Both the position numbers and the translations under genes were made by a program. Shown here in pieces: positions 8,310 to 18,958 of a DNA stretch of 64,000 bases. This stretch comes from Gp6-AA40 sp963772955. Its GTDB lineage: Bacteria > Acidobacteriota > Vicinamibacteria > Vicinamibacterales > UBA2999. The stretch's first letter is position 1, and each line of letters starts with the position of its first letter. The notes beneath the pieces were generated by a model, which was given only the letters and a program-made list of their open reading frames with translations, searched no databases and was not told the origin of the DNA. The stretch lies in contig CAVYZF010000004.1 in assembly GCA_963772955.1 (NCBI GenBank), positions 372,001 to 436,000 of the forward strand. The letters run 5' to 3'.

Positions 8310-11156
8310 TTGGCAACGGTTCGGATTTACAAGGTCGCGGAACTGCTCGGCACGACGAGCCAGGAAGTGCTGGCGCTGCTCAAGCGCGATCACGGAATCG
8401 AGCTGAAGAGCGCCTCGAGCACGATCGAGGAAGTGGTCGCGCGCTCGTTCGTCGAGCGCCTCGCGCGACAGCGAAGCATCTCGCTGCCAGGCGGCGACAT
8501 GTTCGCCGAGCACACCGTTCCAGCCAAGACCACCTTGAAGAAAGCGGCGGCAGCGCCGAAAAAGGCGGAACCCGCCAAGCCGGTTGCTCCGGTCCTCGGC
8601 CCGCCGCGTCTCGTCAAGACCGTCAAGCCGCATGCGCCTGCGGAGGCCACCGCCACGGCTGTGGCTCCTCCCCCGCCACCTGTTGTCGAGCACGAGCCCG
8701 AAGAGGCTCCGGTCGCCGTCGACGTGGCACCACTACCTGTTGTCGAAGTTGAACCACCACCTCCTGTTGTCGTCGAGGAATTACCCCCGATTGTGATCGT
8801 TCCCGAACCTGTCCCCGTCGAAGAACCACCGGTTGTCGAGGAGACAATCGAAGAGCCTCCCGCAGCCGTGGCTGCTTCCCCGGTCGCGCTGCCATCGCAA
8901 CCGCAGCACGCTGGACGTTTTGTTCCACCGACGATCCGGCTTCGCATCGAGGAACCGGGCAGGTTACCGCAACCGGCACGCCCGCTCGCTCCGGCGAAGC
9001 GGCCACAGGTCACGCAGCCGCGCATCGTGCAACCGCCGGCGCCTCCTGCTGTCGGCGCGAAGCCCGCAACGCCCGCGACTGGACGCGCGCCGTCGCCTCG
9101 ACCTGGCGCGGCGCAGCCGCCTCGTCAGCCCTATTCGCCGCCGCGTCCGACGACACCGGGCATGCTGGGCGGGCCACGTCCGCTGCCGTCTCAACCGGTG
9201 CGCACGCAGCAGCCGGCATTCGCGCGTCCGGGTCAGGCACCGGCTCCGCCGGGAACACAGCCTCGACCACCGTTTGGACAGCGTCCACCCGGCGGACAAT
9301 ACCGTCCTCCTGTTCAACGCTCCGGCGGGGCCCGACGTGAGCGGCCGTCCGCGCCATCGATGCCCTCAGCCCCCGCCGCGCCTCCGCCGATCACGCGCAT
9401 CATCACGCTGGCCGAGGGTATGACGGTGAAAGACCTGGCCGACAAACTCGATGTCCGCGTGAAGGATGTCCTGGCAAAGCTGCTGATGCGTCGCATGATG
9501 ATGACCATCAACAGCACGATGGACGTCGAAACGGCGAAGAGCCTCGCGCGTGAGTTCGGCGCCGAGATCGAGATGCGCAGCTTCGAAGAAGAGCTCGTCT
9601 CGGCCGAGGGCGATGAGTCGAAACCGGAGGACATCAAGCCGCGCGCGCCCGTGGTGACCGTCATGGGTCACGTGGATCACGGCAAGACGTCGCTGCTCGA
9701 TGCCATCCGCGAAACGAAGGTCGCCGAGCGCGAGGCCGGCGGTATTACGCAGCACATCGGCGCCTATCACGTCGAGCTCGGTGACGGCCGCAGCGTCGTC
9801 TTCCTCGACACGCCCGGTCACGAAGCGTTCACGCTGATGCGCGCGCGCGGCGCCAAGGTCACCGACGTGGTCGTCCTCGTCGTCGCTGCCGACGATGGCG
9901 TCATGCCGCAGACGCGGGAAGCGATCGATCACGCGAAGGCTGCAAACGTGCCGATCGTTGTCGCGATCAACAAGATCGACAAGCCCGGCGCCAACCCGGA
10001 CAACGTCAAGCGCGAGCTCGCCGAGCTCAGTCTCGTTCCGGAAGACTGGGGCGGACAAACCGTGATGGTTCCGGTCTCCGCCAAGAAGCGGCAGAACCTC
10101 GATCAGTTGCTCGAGATGATTCTGCTCTCGACCGACATCCTGGAGCTGCGAGCCAACCCGAAGCGAAGTGCCTCCGGCGCGGTGCTCGAGGCCAAGCTCG
10201 ATCGTGGGCGCGGGCCGGTCGCGACTGTCCTCGTACAGGACGGCACGCTCAGGGTCGGCGACAACTTCATCGCGGGTCCTGTCGTGGGCAGGGTTCGCGC
10301 GCTCATCGACGATCGCGGCCGCCAGGTGAAATCCGCGGGCCCGGCCACGCCGGTCGAAGTGCTCGGTCTCACCAGCCTGCCGCAGCCGGGGGATCCCTTC
10401 CAGACCGTGGCTGATGCCGCGAAGGCGCGGCAGATCGCGACATTCCGTCAAGCGCAAGCCAAGGAGCGCGCGCTCGGTGCGAAAGGCGGACGGCTCACGC
10501 TCGAGTCGCTCAAAGAGCAGATCGCCGAAGGCGGCGTGAAGGAACTGCCGCTCATCGTCAAGGCCGACGTGCAGGGGTCTGCCGAAGTACTGGCTGAGAC
10601 GCTGACAAAGCTCTCGGACGACAAGGTCAAGATTCGCATCATCCGTTCCGGCGTCGGTGCGATCAACGAGTCCGACGTGCTGCTCGCTTCCGCGTCGAAC
10701 GCGATCATCATCGGCTTCAACGTCCGCCCCGATCGCAACGCTCAGGACATGGCGGAGCGCGAGGAGATCGACGTCCGCCTGCACTCGGTGATCTACAACG
10801 TCACCGACGAGATCAAGAAGAGCATGGAAGGATTGCTCGATCCGACCTTCAAGGAAGTCCGGCTCGGCACCGCCAATGTGCGCGAAGTCTTCAAGGTTCC
10901 GAAGATCGGCGCCATCGCAGGCTGCATGGTGACCGATGGCCGCATCACCCGCGCCGGCGAAACGCAGGCTCGCCTGCTGCGCGACAACGTGGTCGTCTTC
11001 GAGGGCAAGATCTCGTCACTCCGTCGATTCAAAGACGACGTGAGTGAGGTGAAGAGCGGTTTTGAATGCGGCATCGGGCTGCAGAACTACAACGACGTGA
11101 AGGTCGGGGACGTCATCGAGGTCTTCACGATGGAGCGCGTGGCGGTCACCGCATAG
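8310..11156 (+). CDS. infB: Translation initiation factor IF-2
   Basis: 948 residues. It has an N-terminal IF2_N helix bundle (VRIYKVAELLG), a very long Pro/Val/Glu-rich linker (about residues 70-360), a second IF2_N module, the GTPase domain with G1 GHVDHGKTS near residue 452, G3 DTPGHEAF and G4 NKID, and domains II-IV for 50S and fMet-tRNA contact. IF-2 delivers initiator tRNA to the 30S subunit. The start is TTG at 8310, preceded by AAGGAAG; it is the only start that opens with the conserved ATVRIYK. The proline-rich linker is low-complexity and likely disordered. Confidence 0.94.
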   Translation: MATVRIYKVAELLGTTSQEVLALLKRDHGIELKSASSTIEEVVARSFVERLARQRSISLPGGDMFAEHTVPAKTTLKKAAAAPKKAEPAKPVAPVLGPPRLVKTVKPHAPAEATATAVAPPPPPVVEHEPEEAPVAVDVAPLPVVEVEPPPPVVVEELPPIVIVPEPVPVEEPPVVEETIEEPPAAVAASPVALPSQPQHAGRFVPPTIRLRIEEPGRLPQPARPLAPAKRPQVTQPRIVQPPAPPAVGAKPATPATGRAPSPRPGAAQPPRQPYSPPRPTTPGMLGGPRPLPSQPVRTQQPAFARPGQAPAPPGTQPRPPFGQRPPGGQYRPPVQRSGGARRERPSAPSMPSAPAAPPPITRIITLAEGMTVKDLADKLDVRVKDVLAKLLMRRMMMTINSTMDVETAKSLAREFGAEIEMRSFEEELVSAEGDESKPEDIKPRAPVVTVMGHVDHGKTSLLDAIRETKVAEREAGGITQHIGAYHVELGDGRSVVFLDTPGHEAFTLMRARGAKVTDVVVLVVAADDGVMPQTREAIDHAKAANVPIVVAINKIDKPGANPDNVKRELAELSLVPEDWGGQTVMVPVSAKKRQNLDQLLEMILLSTDILELRANPKRSASGAVLEAKLDRGRGPVATVLVQDGTLRVGDNFIAGPVVGRVRALIDDRGRQVKSAGPATPVEVLGLTSLPQPGDPFQTVADAAKARQIATFRQAQAKERALGAKGGRLTLESLKEQIAEGGVKELPLIVKADVQGSAEVLAETLTKLSDDKVKIRIIRSGVGAINESDVLLASASNAIIIGFNVRPDRNAQDMAEREEIDVRLHSVIYNVTDEIKKSMEGLLDPTFKEVRLGTANVREVFKVPKIGAIAGCMVTDGRITRAGETQARLLRDNVVVFEGKISSLRRFKDDVSEVKSGFECGIGLQNYNDVKVGDVIEVFTMERVAVTA

Positions 11157-11165
11157 AACGGCGCC

Positions 11166-11447
11166 ATGCGTGTCGCCGTTCTGCACATCGAGATCCACAT
11201 TCCGTACGCGCAGTCGCTCAAAGACAAGCGCATGGTGCTGCGGCGGATCAAAGACCGCCTGCAGAAGTTCAATGTCGCCGTCGCGGAGCTCGAGCATCAG
11301 GATCTCTGGCAGCGGGCGGGCCTCGGCATCGTCGCCATCTCGAACACCACGCTGCACGTGGAGCAGGAACTAGCGGGCGCCGCCGAGGAAATCGAACGCC
11401 TCGAACCGGGGTTGATGACCCGGTCCGAGGTTGAGTACCTGACTTAA
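11166..11447 (+). CDS. DUF503 family protein (YlxP-like)
   Basis: 93 residues opening MRVAVLHIEIHIPYAQSLKDKRMVLRRIKDRL (positions 1-32), the characteristic start of DUF503/YlxP, including the SLKDKR motif. Proteins of this family are small and usually lie between infB and rbfA, as here. The function is unknown; the context suggests a role in ribosome assembly or translation. It begins 10 bases after infB, and its TAA overlaps the rbfA ATG by one base. Confidence 0.85.
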   Translation: MRVAVLHIEIHIPYAQSLKDKRMVLRRIKDRLQKFNVAVAELEHQDLWQRAGLGIVAISNTTLHVEQELAGAAEEIERLEPGLMTRSEVEYLT

Positions 11448-11869
11448 TGGCTCAAGGGCACAGACCCGATCGCGTCGGCGATCAGATTCGGCAGGAGCTC
11501 AGCGACCTCCTCAGTCGTGGCGCCGTCCACGATCCCGGCATCGGTTTCATCACACTGACTCGTGTCAAGATGTCACCCGACCTGCAGCTGGCGCGGGTGT
11601 TCTACACATTGATGGGAGACGCGGAGGCGCGCCGCGGCACCGCGGCTGCGCTCGAGCGGGCAACGCCATTCCTTCGACGTCACATCGGAGGCCGGCTGCG
11701 CCTGCGACGCGTGCCGGAGCTCGATTTCCGGTTCGATGAATCGGTCGCGCACCAGGATCGGATCGAGCAGATCCTGCGCGATCTTCGCGAGGAAGAAGCG
11801 CAGCGCGCCGCCGAACACAACAGTGATCCGACCGAGGACACCAAGGGGAATGACCACAACAGCCGCTGA
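11447..11869 (+). CDS. rbfA: 30S ribosome-binding factor RbfA
   Basis: 140 residues. The opening (HRPDRVGDQIRQELSDLL), IGFITLTRVKMSPDLQLARVFY and the C-terminal LRLRRVPELDFRFDESV are the conserved RbfA blocks. RbfA is a KH-fold protein needed for late 16S rRNA 5' end maturation and cold adaptation. The last ~20 residues are polar and overlap the start of the next gene by 20 bases. ATG overlaps the DUF503 stop, so translation is probably coupled. Confidence 0.92.
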   Translation: MAQGHRPDRVGDQIRQELSDLLSRGAVHDPGIGFITLTRVKMSPDLQLARVFYTLMGDAEARRGTAAALERATPFLRRHIGGRLRLRRVPELDFRFDESVAHQDRIEQILRDLREEEAQRAAEHNSDPTEDTKGNDHNSR

Positions 11870-12830
11870 GACGACGGCCGCTCACGTCGCTGCCGAGATC
11901 CGCCGCCGACAACGCTTCGTCGTGGCGTCGCACGCCCGGCCCGACGGCGACGCCATCGGGTCCTCGATGGCGATGGCGCTGGCTCTTCAGCGGCTCGGCA
12001 AGCAGGCGCGGGTCGTCAGTCGCGACAGAGTCCCGCCGCAGATGCTGGTGTTTCCCGGTGTCGATTCGATCGAGGTGATCGACCACGTCGACGATCAGGG
12101 CGACGCCGTGATCATCCTCGAGTGCGGCGACGCGCAGCGGCCCGGAGTCGCCGGTCTCGAGCAGGGCTTCGTCATCAACATCGATCATCACCCCGGCAAC
12201 ATGATGTACGGGGCGGTGAACTGGATGGACCTCTCGGCTGCCGCCTGCGGGGAAATGGTGTTCGCGTTGATCGGCGAGCTTGGCGTGTCACTGACACCAG
12301 AGATCGCAACGCACGTCTATATCGCGATCCTGACCGACACCGGCGCCTTCCATTACTCGAACATCACGCCGCGCACGTTCGACATCTGCCGCCAGTGTGT
12401 TGAAGCGGGTGTCAATCCCCCTGCGGTCGCGCGCAGCATTTTCGACAGCAACAACCTCGCGCGCCTGAAACTGTACGGGGCGGTGCTGCACCGGATGCAA
12501 CTCGATCCCACGGGACGCATCGCGACCGTCTACGTCGATCAGCAACTGGCCCACGAGTGTGGCGGGACTTACGAAGACACCGAGGGCCTCGTCAACCTTC
12601 CACTCACCGTCAAGGACATCGTCGCGGTCGCGTTCTTCAAGGAGAACGGGGCAGGCGACTGGCGCGTGAGCATGCGATCGAAAGGCGCGATCAATGTCAA
12701 CGCCATCGCGCGTGAATTCGGTGGCGGCGGCCACACCAATGCATCGGGATGCTCCGCGAGCGGTGAGTTCGCGACGCTGAAGACTCTTTTCGAGGGCAAG
12801 CTCGCACAGGCGATCGACGCGGCACAGTAG
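11850..12830 (+). CDS. nrnA: DHH/DHHA1 phosphoesterase, NrnA-like oligoribonuclease / pAp phosphatase
   Basis: 326 residues from the ATG at 11850, which has AAGGGG just upstream; a longer frame from 11736 would lie wholly within rbfA and is rejected. The N-terminal DHH domain has SHARPDGDAIGS and the namesake DHHPGN; the C-terminal DHHA1 domain has the substrate glycine loop GGGGHTNASG. NrnA-type enzymes degrade 2-5-mer RNAs and 3'-phosphoadenosine 5'-phosphate. Placement between rbfA and truB is the usual operon position. Confidence 0.88.
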   Translation: MTTTAAETTAAHVAAEIRRRQRFVVASHARPDGDAIGSSMAMALALQRLGKQARVVSRDRVPPQMLVFPGVDSIEVIDHVDDQGDAVIILECGDAQRPGVAGLEQGFVINIDHHPGNMMYGAVNWMDLSAAACGEMVFALIGELGVSLTPEIATHVYIAILTDTGAFHYSNITPRTFDICRQCVEAGVNPPAVARSIFDSNNLARLKLYGAVLHRMQLDPTGRIATVYVDQQLAHECGGTYEDTEGLVNLPLTVKDIVAVAFFKENGAGDWRVSMRSKGAINVNAIAREFGGGGHTNASGCSASGEFATLKTLFEGKLAQAIDAAQ

Positions 12831-12853
12831 GGCGGGTCTTGCGTTGTTGACCC

Positions 12854-12919
12854 GCCGGGTCCACAGAGCAGGACCCGGCCTACACTGCCTACCGCATACT
12901 GCCTACTGCATACTCCCCA
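12854..12919 (+). repeat. Hairpin plus direct heptamer array before truB
   Basis: A perfect 9-base stem (GCCGGGTCC at 12854-12862 with GGACCCGGC at 12871-12879) is followed by tandem 7-base units CTGCCTA, CCGCATA, CTGCCTA, CTGCATA and CTCCCCA. The array runs up to the truB ATG (12919), so no Shine-Dalgarno is present there. Confidence 0.7.
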
Positions 12920-13812
12920 TGGACGGCGTTCTTATCGTCGACAAACCGCAGGGCCTGACGTCACACGATGTCGTCGCGGTTGCCAGGCGCTCTCTTCACG
13001 AACGACGTATCGGCCATACTGGAACGCTCGACCCTCTCGCGACAGGTGTACTGCCGTTGGCGTGCGGCCGGGCCACGAGGCTCGTGCGCTTCTTCGTGTC
13101 GTCGGACAAGGACTACGAGGCCACGGTCCGGTTCGGCGTCGCGACTGATACCTACGACATCACCGGCAGTGAAACCAGCCGCTCGGGGCACGCGCCCGAG
13201 CGTGAGGCCGTCGAGGCCGCGCTGACCTCACTGCGCGGCGAATACCTGCAGGTGCCGCCGGCGTTCTCAGCAAAGAGAGTTGCAGGTGAGCGGGCCTACG
13301 CACGCGCGCGCCGTGACGAAGCTGTGACTCTGCAGCCAGCGCCCGTGCGCGTCACGCGCGCCGATCTCGTGGCGTTCAGCGGCGCCTCTGCCCGCATCGA
13401 CATCACATGCTCGGCGGGCTTTTATGTGAGGACCTTCGCCCATTCCCTGGGTGAGCTTGTGGCGACGGGCGCCTGCCTCGAGTCTCTGCGTCGGACACGC
13501 AGCGGGGAGTTCAGCGTCGGTCAGGCCGTCGAGCTGGAACAGGTCAGGCAGTCGAGCGTGGCGGTGACCGAGCGGTGGATTTCGCTTGAGCGTCTGCTAC
13601 CTGCCATGCCGTCCGTCAGGCTTGGAAACGAGGGGCGCAAGCGGGTGGCGCACGGGCAAATGCTCGGCGCCAGTCATGTTCTCGGAGGTGAAACCAGCGG
13701 GCAGAGCCCGGGCGCGTGGGTCCGGCTCATCGACGGAGAGGGCCAACTCATTGCGTTGGGCACCGTTGACTCGACCCGAGAATTTTTGCACCCGGCGGTT
13801 GTCCTGATTTAA
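12919..13812 (+). CDS. truB: tRNA pseudouridine(55) synthase TruB
   Basis: 297 residues. Opens MDGVLIVDKPQGLTSHDVV; the catalytic aspartate lies in GHTGTLDPLATGVLP near residue 40, and FYVRTFAHSLGE is the conserved third block. A PUA-like C-terminal region follows. TruB makes pseudouridine 55 in the T-loop of elongator tRNAs. A longer frame from 12844 only translates the hairpin and heptamer array, so ATG 12919 is chosen despite lacking a Shine-Dalgarno. Confidence 0.93.
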   Translation: MDGVLIVDKPQGLTSHDVVAVARRSLHERRIGHTGTLDPLATGVLPLACGRATRLVRFFVSSDKDYEATVRFGVATDTYDITGSETSRSGHAPEREAVEAALTSLRGEYLQVPPAFSAKRVAGERAYARARRDEAVTLQPAPVRVTRADLVAFSGASARIDITCSAGFYVRTFAHSLGELVATGACLESLRRTRSGEFSVGQAVELEQVRQSSVAVTERWISLERLLPAMPSVRLGNEGRKRVAHGQMLGASHVLGGETSGQSPGAWVRLIDGEGQLIALGTVDSTREFLHPAVVLI

Positions 13813-13815
13813 AAT
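13786..13815 (+). promoter_or_regulatory. Candidate sigma-70 promoter for rpsO-pnp
   Basis: TTGCAC (13786-13791) and TAAAAT (13810-13815) are 18 bases apart and overlap the 3' end of truB. A 108-base leader to rpsO follows, with a small GGGC-AAAA-GCCC hairpin near 13875; it may hold the usual rpsO autoregulatory site, but I cannot define it. Confidence 0.5.
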
Positions 13816-13923
13816 GAACTGTTTAGGGGAGCAGCAACACTCGCAACCATACGGCGGTTTGGTGGATAACCGGGGGCAAAAGCCCGGGACATCAGTTCTG
13901 AGCCGTTCGTGGAGGAGCCATCT

Positions 13924-14193
13924 GTGGCGTTAAGCAGTGACCGCAAGAGCGGGATCATCGGAACCTATAAGACACACGACGGTGACACGGGGTCGCCCGA
14001 AGTTCAGGTCGCGCTCCTCAGCGAGCGGATCAACTACCTCACCGAGCACTTCAAGATCCACGCAAAGGATCATCATTCGCGCCGGGGGCTGTTGAAGCTG
14101 GTAGGCCAGCGTCGACGGTTGCTCGACTACCTCAAGAGCAAAGACTCCGAGCGCTACGCGGATCTCATCAAGCGGCTCGGCATACGTAAGTAG
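13924..14193 (+). CDS. rpsO: 30S ribosomal protein S15
   Basis: 89 residues from the GTG at 13924, exactly the family length; a GTG at 13909 would add five residues. Opens MALSSDRKSGIIGTY and contains DTGSPEVQVALLSERI, DHHSRRGLLKLV and QRRRLLDYLK. GGAGG lies at the right distance upstream. S15 is a primary 16S rRNA binder that organises the central platform of the 30S subunit. rpsO followed by pnp is a widely conserved pair. Confidence 0.95.
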   Translation: MALSSDRKSGIIGTYKTHDGDTGSPEVQVALLSERINYLTEHFKIHAKDHHSRRGLLKLVGQRRRLLDYLKSKDSERYADLIKRLGIRK

Positions 14194-14204
14194 AACCTAG
14201 TCAC

Positions 14205-16340
<2,136 letters not shown>

Positions 16341-16354
16341 GCAATCCGTGCATG

Positions 16355-16382
16355 GACGAACCGGGACTCAGTCCCGGTCGTC
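16355..16382 (+). terminator. Hairpin after pnp
   Basis: GACG, one bulged A, ACCGGGAC (16355-16367), a 3-base TCA loop, then GTCCCGGT and CGTC (16371-16382): a 12-pair stem followed by TAAAATG rather than a T run. It probably ends or protects the long ribosome-maturation transcript. It sits only 12 bases before the next start. Confidence 0.6.
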
Positions 16383-16394
16383 TAAAATGCATTG

Positions 16395-16817
16395 ATGAAG
16401 CTCAGGAGTCGGACGTCCAGCCTGTTGCTCGTAGGCGTGGTGGGTCTGCTCTCGCCCTTCGTATTCCACGCCCTCGCCCACGGCTCGACAGGCTTGCCGT
16501 GGGCTGAGCCTGTCGAAGGCCAGGAACAAGCCGCTAACAGACGTGAGATCACGCTGACCGCTCGCAACTACCGGTTCTCCCCTGCCCGGATCGAAGTCGC
16601 TCAGGACGATCTCGTGAAGCTCACAGTGCAGAGCGAGGACAACGCGTACAGCCTCACGATCGACGAGTATCGCGTGTCGCGCCGCGTGCCCGCGGGTGGC
16701 TCGACGACGCTCGAGTTTCGCGCCGATCGTGCTGGAACGTTTGCCTTCTATTCCAATCTGACCAACGACTCGCGTCACGCGCAGATGCGTGGCGAGCTGA
16801 TCGTTCGGAGCAAGTAG
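16395..16817 (+). CDS. Cupredoxin-like exported protein lacking canonical copper ligands
   Basis: 140 residues. An N-terminal signal segment (LLLVGVVGLLSPFVFHALA) is followed by a ~95-residue cupredoxin sandwich similar to the soluble domain of cytochrome oxidase subunit II. Where a type-1 or CuA site would have Cys, the sequence reads FYSNLTNDSRHAQMRG: His and Met positions remain but there is no cysteine in the protein, and the first-histidine position appears to be tyrosine (NAYSLTI). Copper binding is therefore doubtful. Residues about 31-41 (STGLPWAEPVEG) are translated from a REP-like palindrome. TTG at 16392 is an alternative start; ATG 16395 is preferred. Confidence 0.6.
   Translation: MKLRSRTSSLLLVGVVGLLSPFVFHALAHGSTGLPWAEPVEGQEQAANRREITLTARNYRFSPARIEVAQDDLVKLTVQSEDNAYSLTIDEYRVSRRVPAGGSTTLEFRADRAGTFAFYSNLTNDSRHAQMRGELIVRSK
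16485..16516. repeat. REP-like palindrome inside the cupredoxin gene
   Basis: TCGACAGGCT (16485-16494) pairs exactly with AGCCTGTCGA (16507-16516); an inner GCC/GGC can also pair. The flanking AGCCTGTCGAAGG phrase is one I recognise as a common dispersed extragenic palindrome in many bacterial genomes. Here it is translated in frame just after the signal segment. Confidence 0.6.
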
Positions 16818-16818
16818 G

Positions 16819-16889
16819 TAGCTAGGTCAGTGGGTAGCTAGGTTGCTGGGGTTTGTTCCCAGTCACCCAGCAACTCAGCTACCTAGCCA
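16819..16889. repeat. Inverted octamer word array between convergent genes
   Basis: Left half has 8-base units TAGCTAGG, TCAGTGGG, TAGCTAGG, TTGCTGGG (16819-16850). Right half has CCCAGTCA, CCCAGCAA, CTCAGCTA, CCTAGCCA (16858-16889), mostly reverse complements of the first (TTGCTGGG and CCCAGCAA exactly). The M48 stop (TAG, 16879-16881 on minus) lies within the right half, and the cupredoxin stop is just left of the array. It probably serves as a bidirectional terminator. Confidence 0.75.
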
Positions 16890-17994
16890 CCCTGTCCCAC
16901 GCCTTCGCAGCGTCGATCCGCGCGGTTGTCGAGGGGTGAGTGTGGAAGAAGAGCTCGACGAATCTCGACGGCCTCTCCTCCGCGAGGTTCGTCGACGCCA
17001 GCCGCTTCATCGCGCTGATGAACGCCGAAGAATTTCTCGTCGTCTCGAGGGCGTAGCGATCGGCGCGGCGCTCATGCGCACGCGAGAGCGCGTTGGTCAC
17101 CGGCTTGAGCGCCATTGAGACAGCGCCGAGTGCGAGAGCGATCAGCGGCATGCCCGCGACATCGGACTTCCCTTCCAGACCCGCGCTGAGCGCAAGCGTC
17201 GTCAGCGCGTAATCGGCGAGATAACACCCCAGCGCCACGAGCACGACTTCGAGCGCCAGCCCCGACCAGACGTCGCCGTAGACGTGGTGCGCGAGCTCGT
17301 GCGCGAAGACGGTCTCGATCTCCTGATCGGAATGTGCCTCCAGCAATGTGTCGGACACGAGGATGCGCCGTGTGCGCCCGATTCCAACGAGCGCGGCGTT
17401 GGCCTTGCTCGTCCGGTCGCCCAGACGCCATTCGAATACGCCGAGCACAGGGGTTCCGGCTTTCTCGGCAAGAGCGATCAGCCGCGCGCGCAGCTCTTCC
17501 CGCTCGAGCGGGCGCACGTCGTAGAAGATCGGGAGCAGCAACACGGGCGCGAATCGCGCCAGCAGCACGAGTACGACCGCAAAGAGGATCGTGGTGAAGA
17601 GCCACCAGTTGGCAGGGCTCAGCCAGAGCAACACGGCAACGACGATGCCGGCAAGCGCGAGATAGACGAGCACGATCGCGGCCGCCTTGAGGTGATCAGC
17701 AAGCCACCGTCCTGTGGTCTCCCGCGACAGCCCATAGCGGCGCTCGAGAACGATTCCCTGATAGAAGGCGAACGGCAGATGGAGCAACTCTGACAGCGCC
17801 GCAATCGTCAGCACGTACGCCAGGACGACAGGAACGAGACTCGTGCCGACGGTCGCCTCGACACTCGCCCGGATGGCCGTCGAGGCGCCGCTCAAGAGAA
17901 TGATGATGAGAAAGACGACCTGAACCGCGGTATCGATCAGCGCGGTACGTCGACGCAGCCTGTGATATCTCGCCGACTTGTCTTCGTTGGCCAC
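16879..17994 (-). CDS. M48 family membrane metalloprotease (Ste24/CAAX protease 1-like)
   Basis: 371 residues with five or more membrane segments, the zinc motif HELAH in VFAHELAHHVYGD and the downstream glutamate in ERRADRYALE, diagnostic of M48A peptidases. It resembles the full-length Ste24 type with an N-terminal membrane domain (YGLSRETTGRWLADHLK) rather than HtpX. Such enzymes sit in the inner membrane with the active site toward the cytosol and clip membrane or misfolded proteins. The DUF4097 gene lies 36 bases upstream on the same strand. Confidence 0.88.
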   Translation of the reverse strand: MANEDKSARYHRLRRRTALIDTAVQVVFLIIILLSGASTAIRASVEATVGTSLVPVVLAYVLTIAALSELLHLPFAFYQGIVLERRYGLSRETTGRWLADHLKAAAIVLVYLALAGIVVAVLLWLSPANWWLFTTILFAVVLVLLARFAPVLLLPIFYDVRPLEREELRARLIALAEKAGTPVLGVFEWRLGDRTSKANAALVGIGRTRRILVSDTLLEAHSDQEIETVFAHELAHHVYGDVWSGLALEVVLVALGCYLADYALTTLALSAGLEGKSDVAGMPLIALALGAVSMALKPVTNALSRAHERRADRYALETTRNSSAFISAMKRLASTNLAEERPSRFVELFFHTHPSTTARIDAAKAWDRVAR

Positions 17995-18030
17995 CGATAT
18001 GGTCTACCCGTGACGTATTGGAGACGCGAG

Positions 18031-18861
18031 CTACGACGCTCCGCGAGCCCCGAGACGGACGCCTCCGTTCGTTGTCTGCAGAACCAGGCGGGGTCCGCCG
18101 TTGCCGATGCGGCCGGAAACCCGCTGACGGGTCTGCTCGTCGGCCGTCAGTTGAAAGCCGTCCTGCACCTGCACACCGCCGTTGACGACTGTCGCCTCGA
18201 GGTTGGCGTTCACGCCGGGTGAAACAGTGATCATCACTCCGCCATTGACGGTGGTGATGCGCGAGTCGCCAGTGACCGACGCCAGGTCCATCGTGACTCC
18301 ACCGTTCACCGTCTGCGCCTCGACCGCGCCCGAGACACCTCGACCGATGATGCCTCCATTCGTGGTCGTCGCCTCGATACGAGCACCGTCGACGTTCTCG
18401 AGCCGTACCTCGCCGTTCTGAGTCTTGAACAGCAGGTTCAATCCGGGAGGCACGCGCACCTCGTAGCGGACCGACAGTTGCGCGCGACCGAACCCGCGGC
18501 CCCGCCCCTGACCTTCCGGCGTTTCGATCCTGACCCCATCGGGAGTGACCTCTTCGCGCATTTCACTCGTCTTGAGCAGTTCGCGCGATGCTTCTTCGCT
18601 TCCCGTTCTGGCTTCGCGAATGGCGCGAACCTCGACCTGGCTGCCCGCCGCAGGCGATGCCCGGATCTGACCGTTGATGTTGATGATGTGGAGGTGCCCG
18701 CCAGGCTTGATGTCGTAGGTGCGGACCCACTCATCGCTGGCCTTGCCGGCCGCGAAGTCGACCGAGAGACCGCCTCCCTCACCGACCTTGACGTCGCACG
18801 CGACCGAGGCGAGGGCCAAGCCCAGCGCCACCCCCAAGGCCCATGAGTGTCGGCTGCTCAT
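18031..18861 (-). CDS. DUF4097-type lipoprotein with repeated NGGV strands
   Basis: 276 residues. A lipoprotein signal ends in LASVAC (cysteine at residue 22). The body carries repeated turns TTNGGI, TVNGGVTM, TVNGGVMI, VVNGGVQV and TTNGGVRL, the regular beta-solenoid pattern of DUF4097/adhesin-like proteins. Probably anchored at the periplasmic face of a membrane; the function is unknown. It lies just upstream of the M48 protease gene and could share its transcript. Confidence 0.7.
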   Translation of the reverse strand: MSSRHSWALGVALGLALASVACDVKVGEGGGLSVDFAAGKASDEWVRTYDIKPGGHLHIININGQIRASPAAGSQVEVRAIREARTGSEEASRELLKTSEMREEVTPDGVRIETPEGQGRGRGFGRAQLSVRYEVRVPPGLNLLFKTQNGEVRLENVDGARIEATTTNGGIIGRGVSGAVEAQTVNGGVTMDLASVTGDSRITTVNGGVMITVSPGVNANLEATVVNGGVQVQDGFQLTADEQTRQRVSGRIGNGGPRLVLQTTNGGVRLGARGAS

Positions 18862-18909
18862 ATTGTCGAACCTCCCGAACTCTACTACGTCCGGACTGTT
18901 CGGATCGTT

Positions 18910-18956
18910 CGCCCCTCGACGCTGCTCGGGGCGACCCTGAGCGTGGCGAAGGGTCG
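18910..18956. repeat. REP-like overlapping palindromes between smc and the DUF4097 gene
   Basis: CGCCCC (18910-18915) pairs with GGGGCG (18928-18933), and CGACCCT (18932-18938) pairs with AGGGTCG (18950-18956). The two stems share bases and are mutually exclusive. The phrase GACCCTGAGCG...GAAGGGTC resembles widespread extragenic palindromes. It lies just after the smc stop. Confidence 0.55.
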
Positions 18957-18958
18957 GG

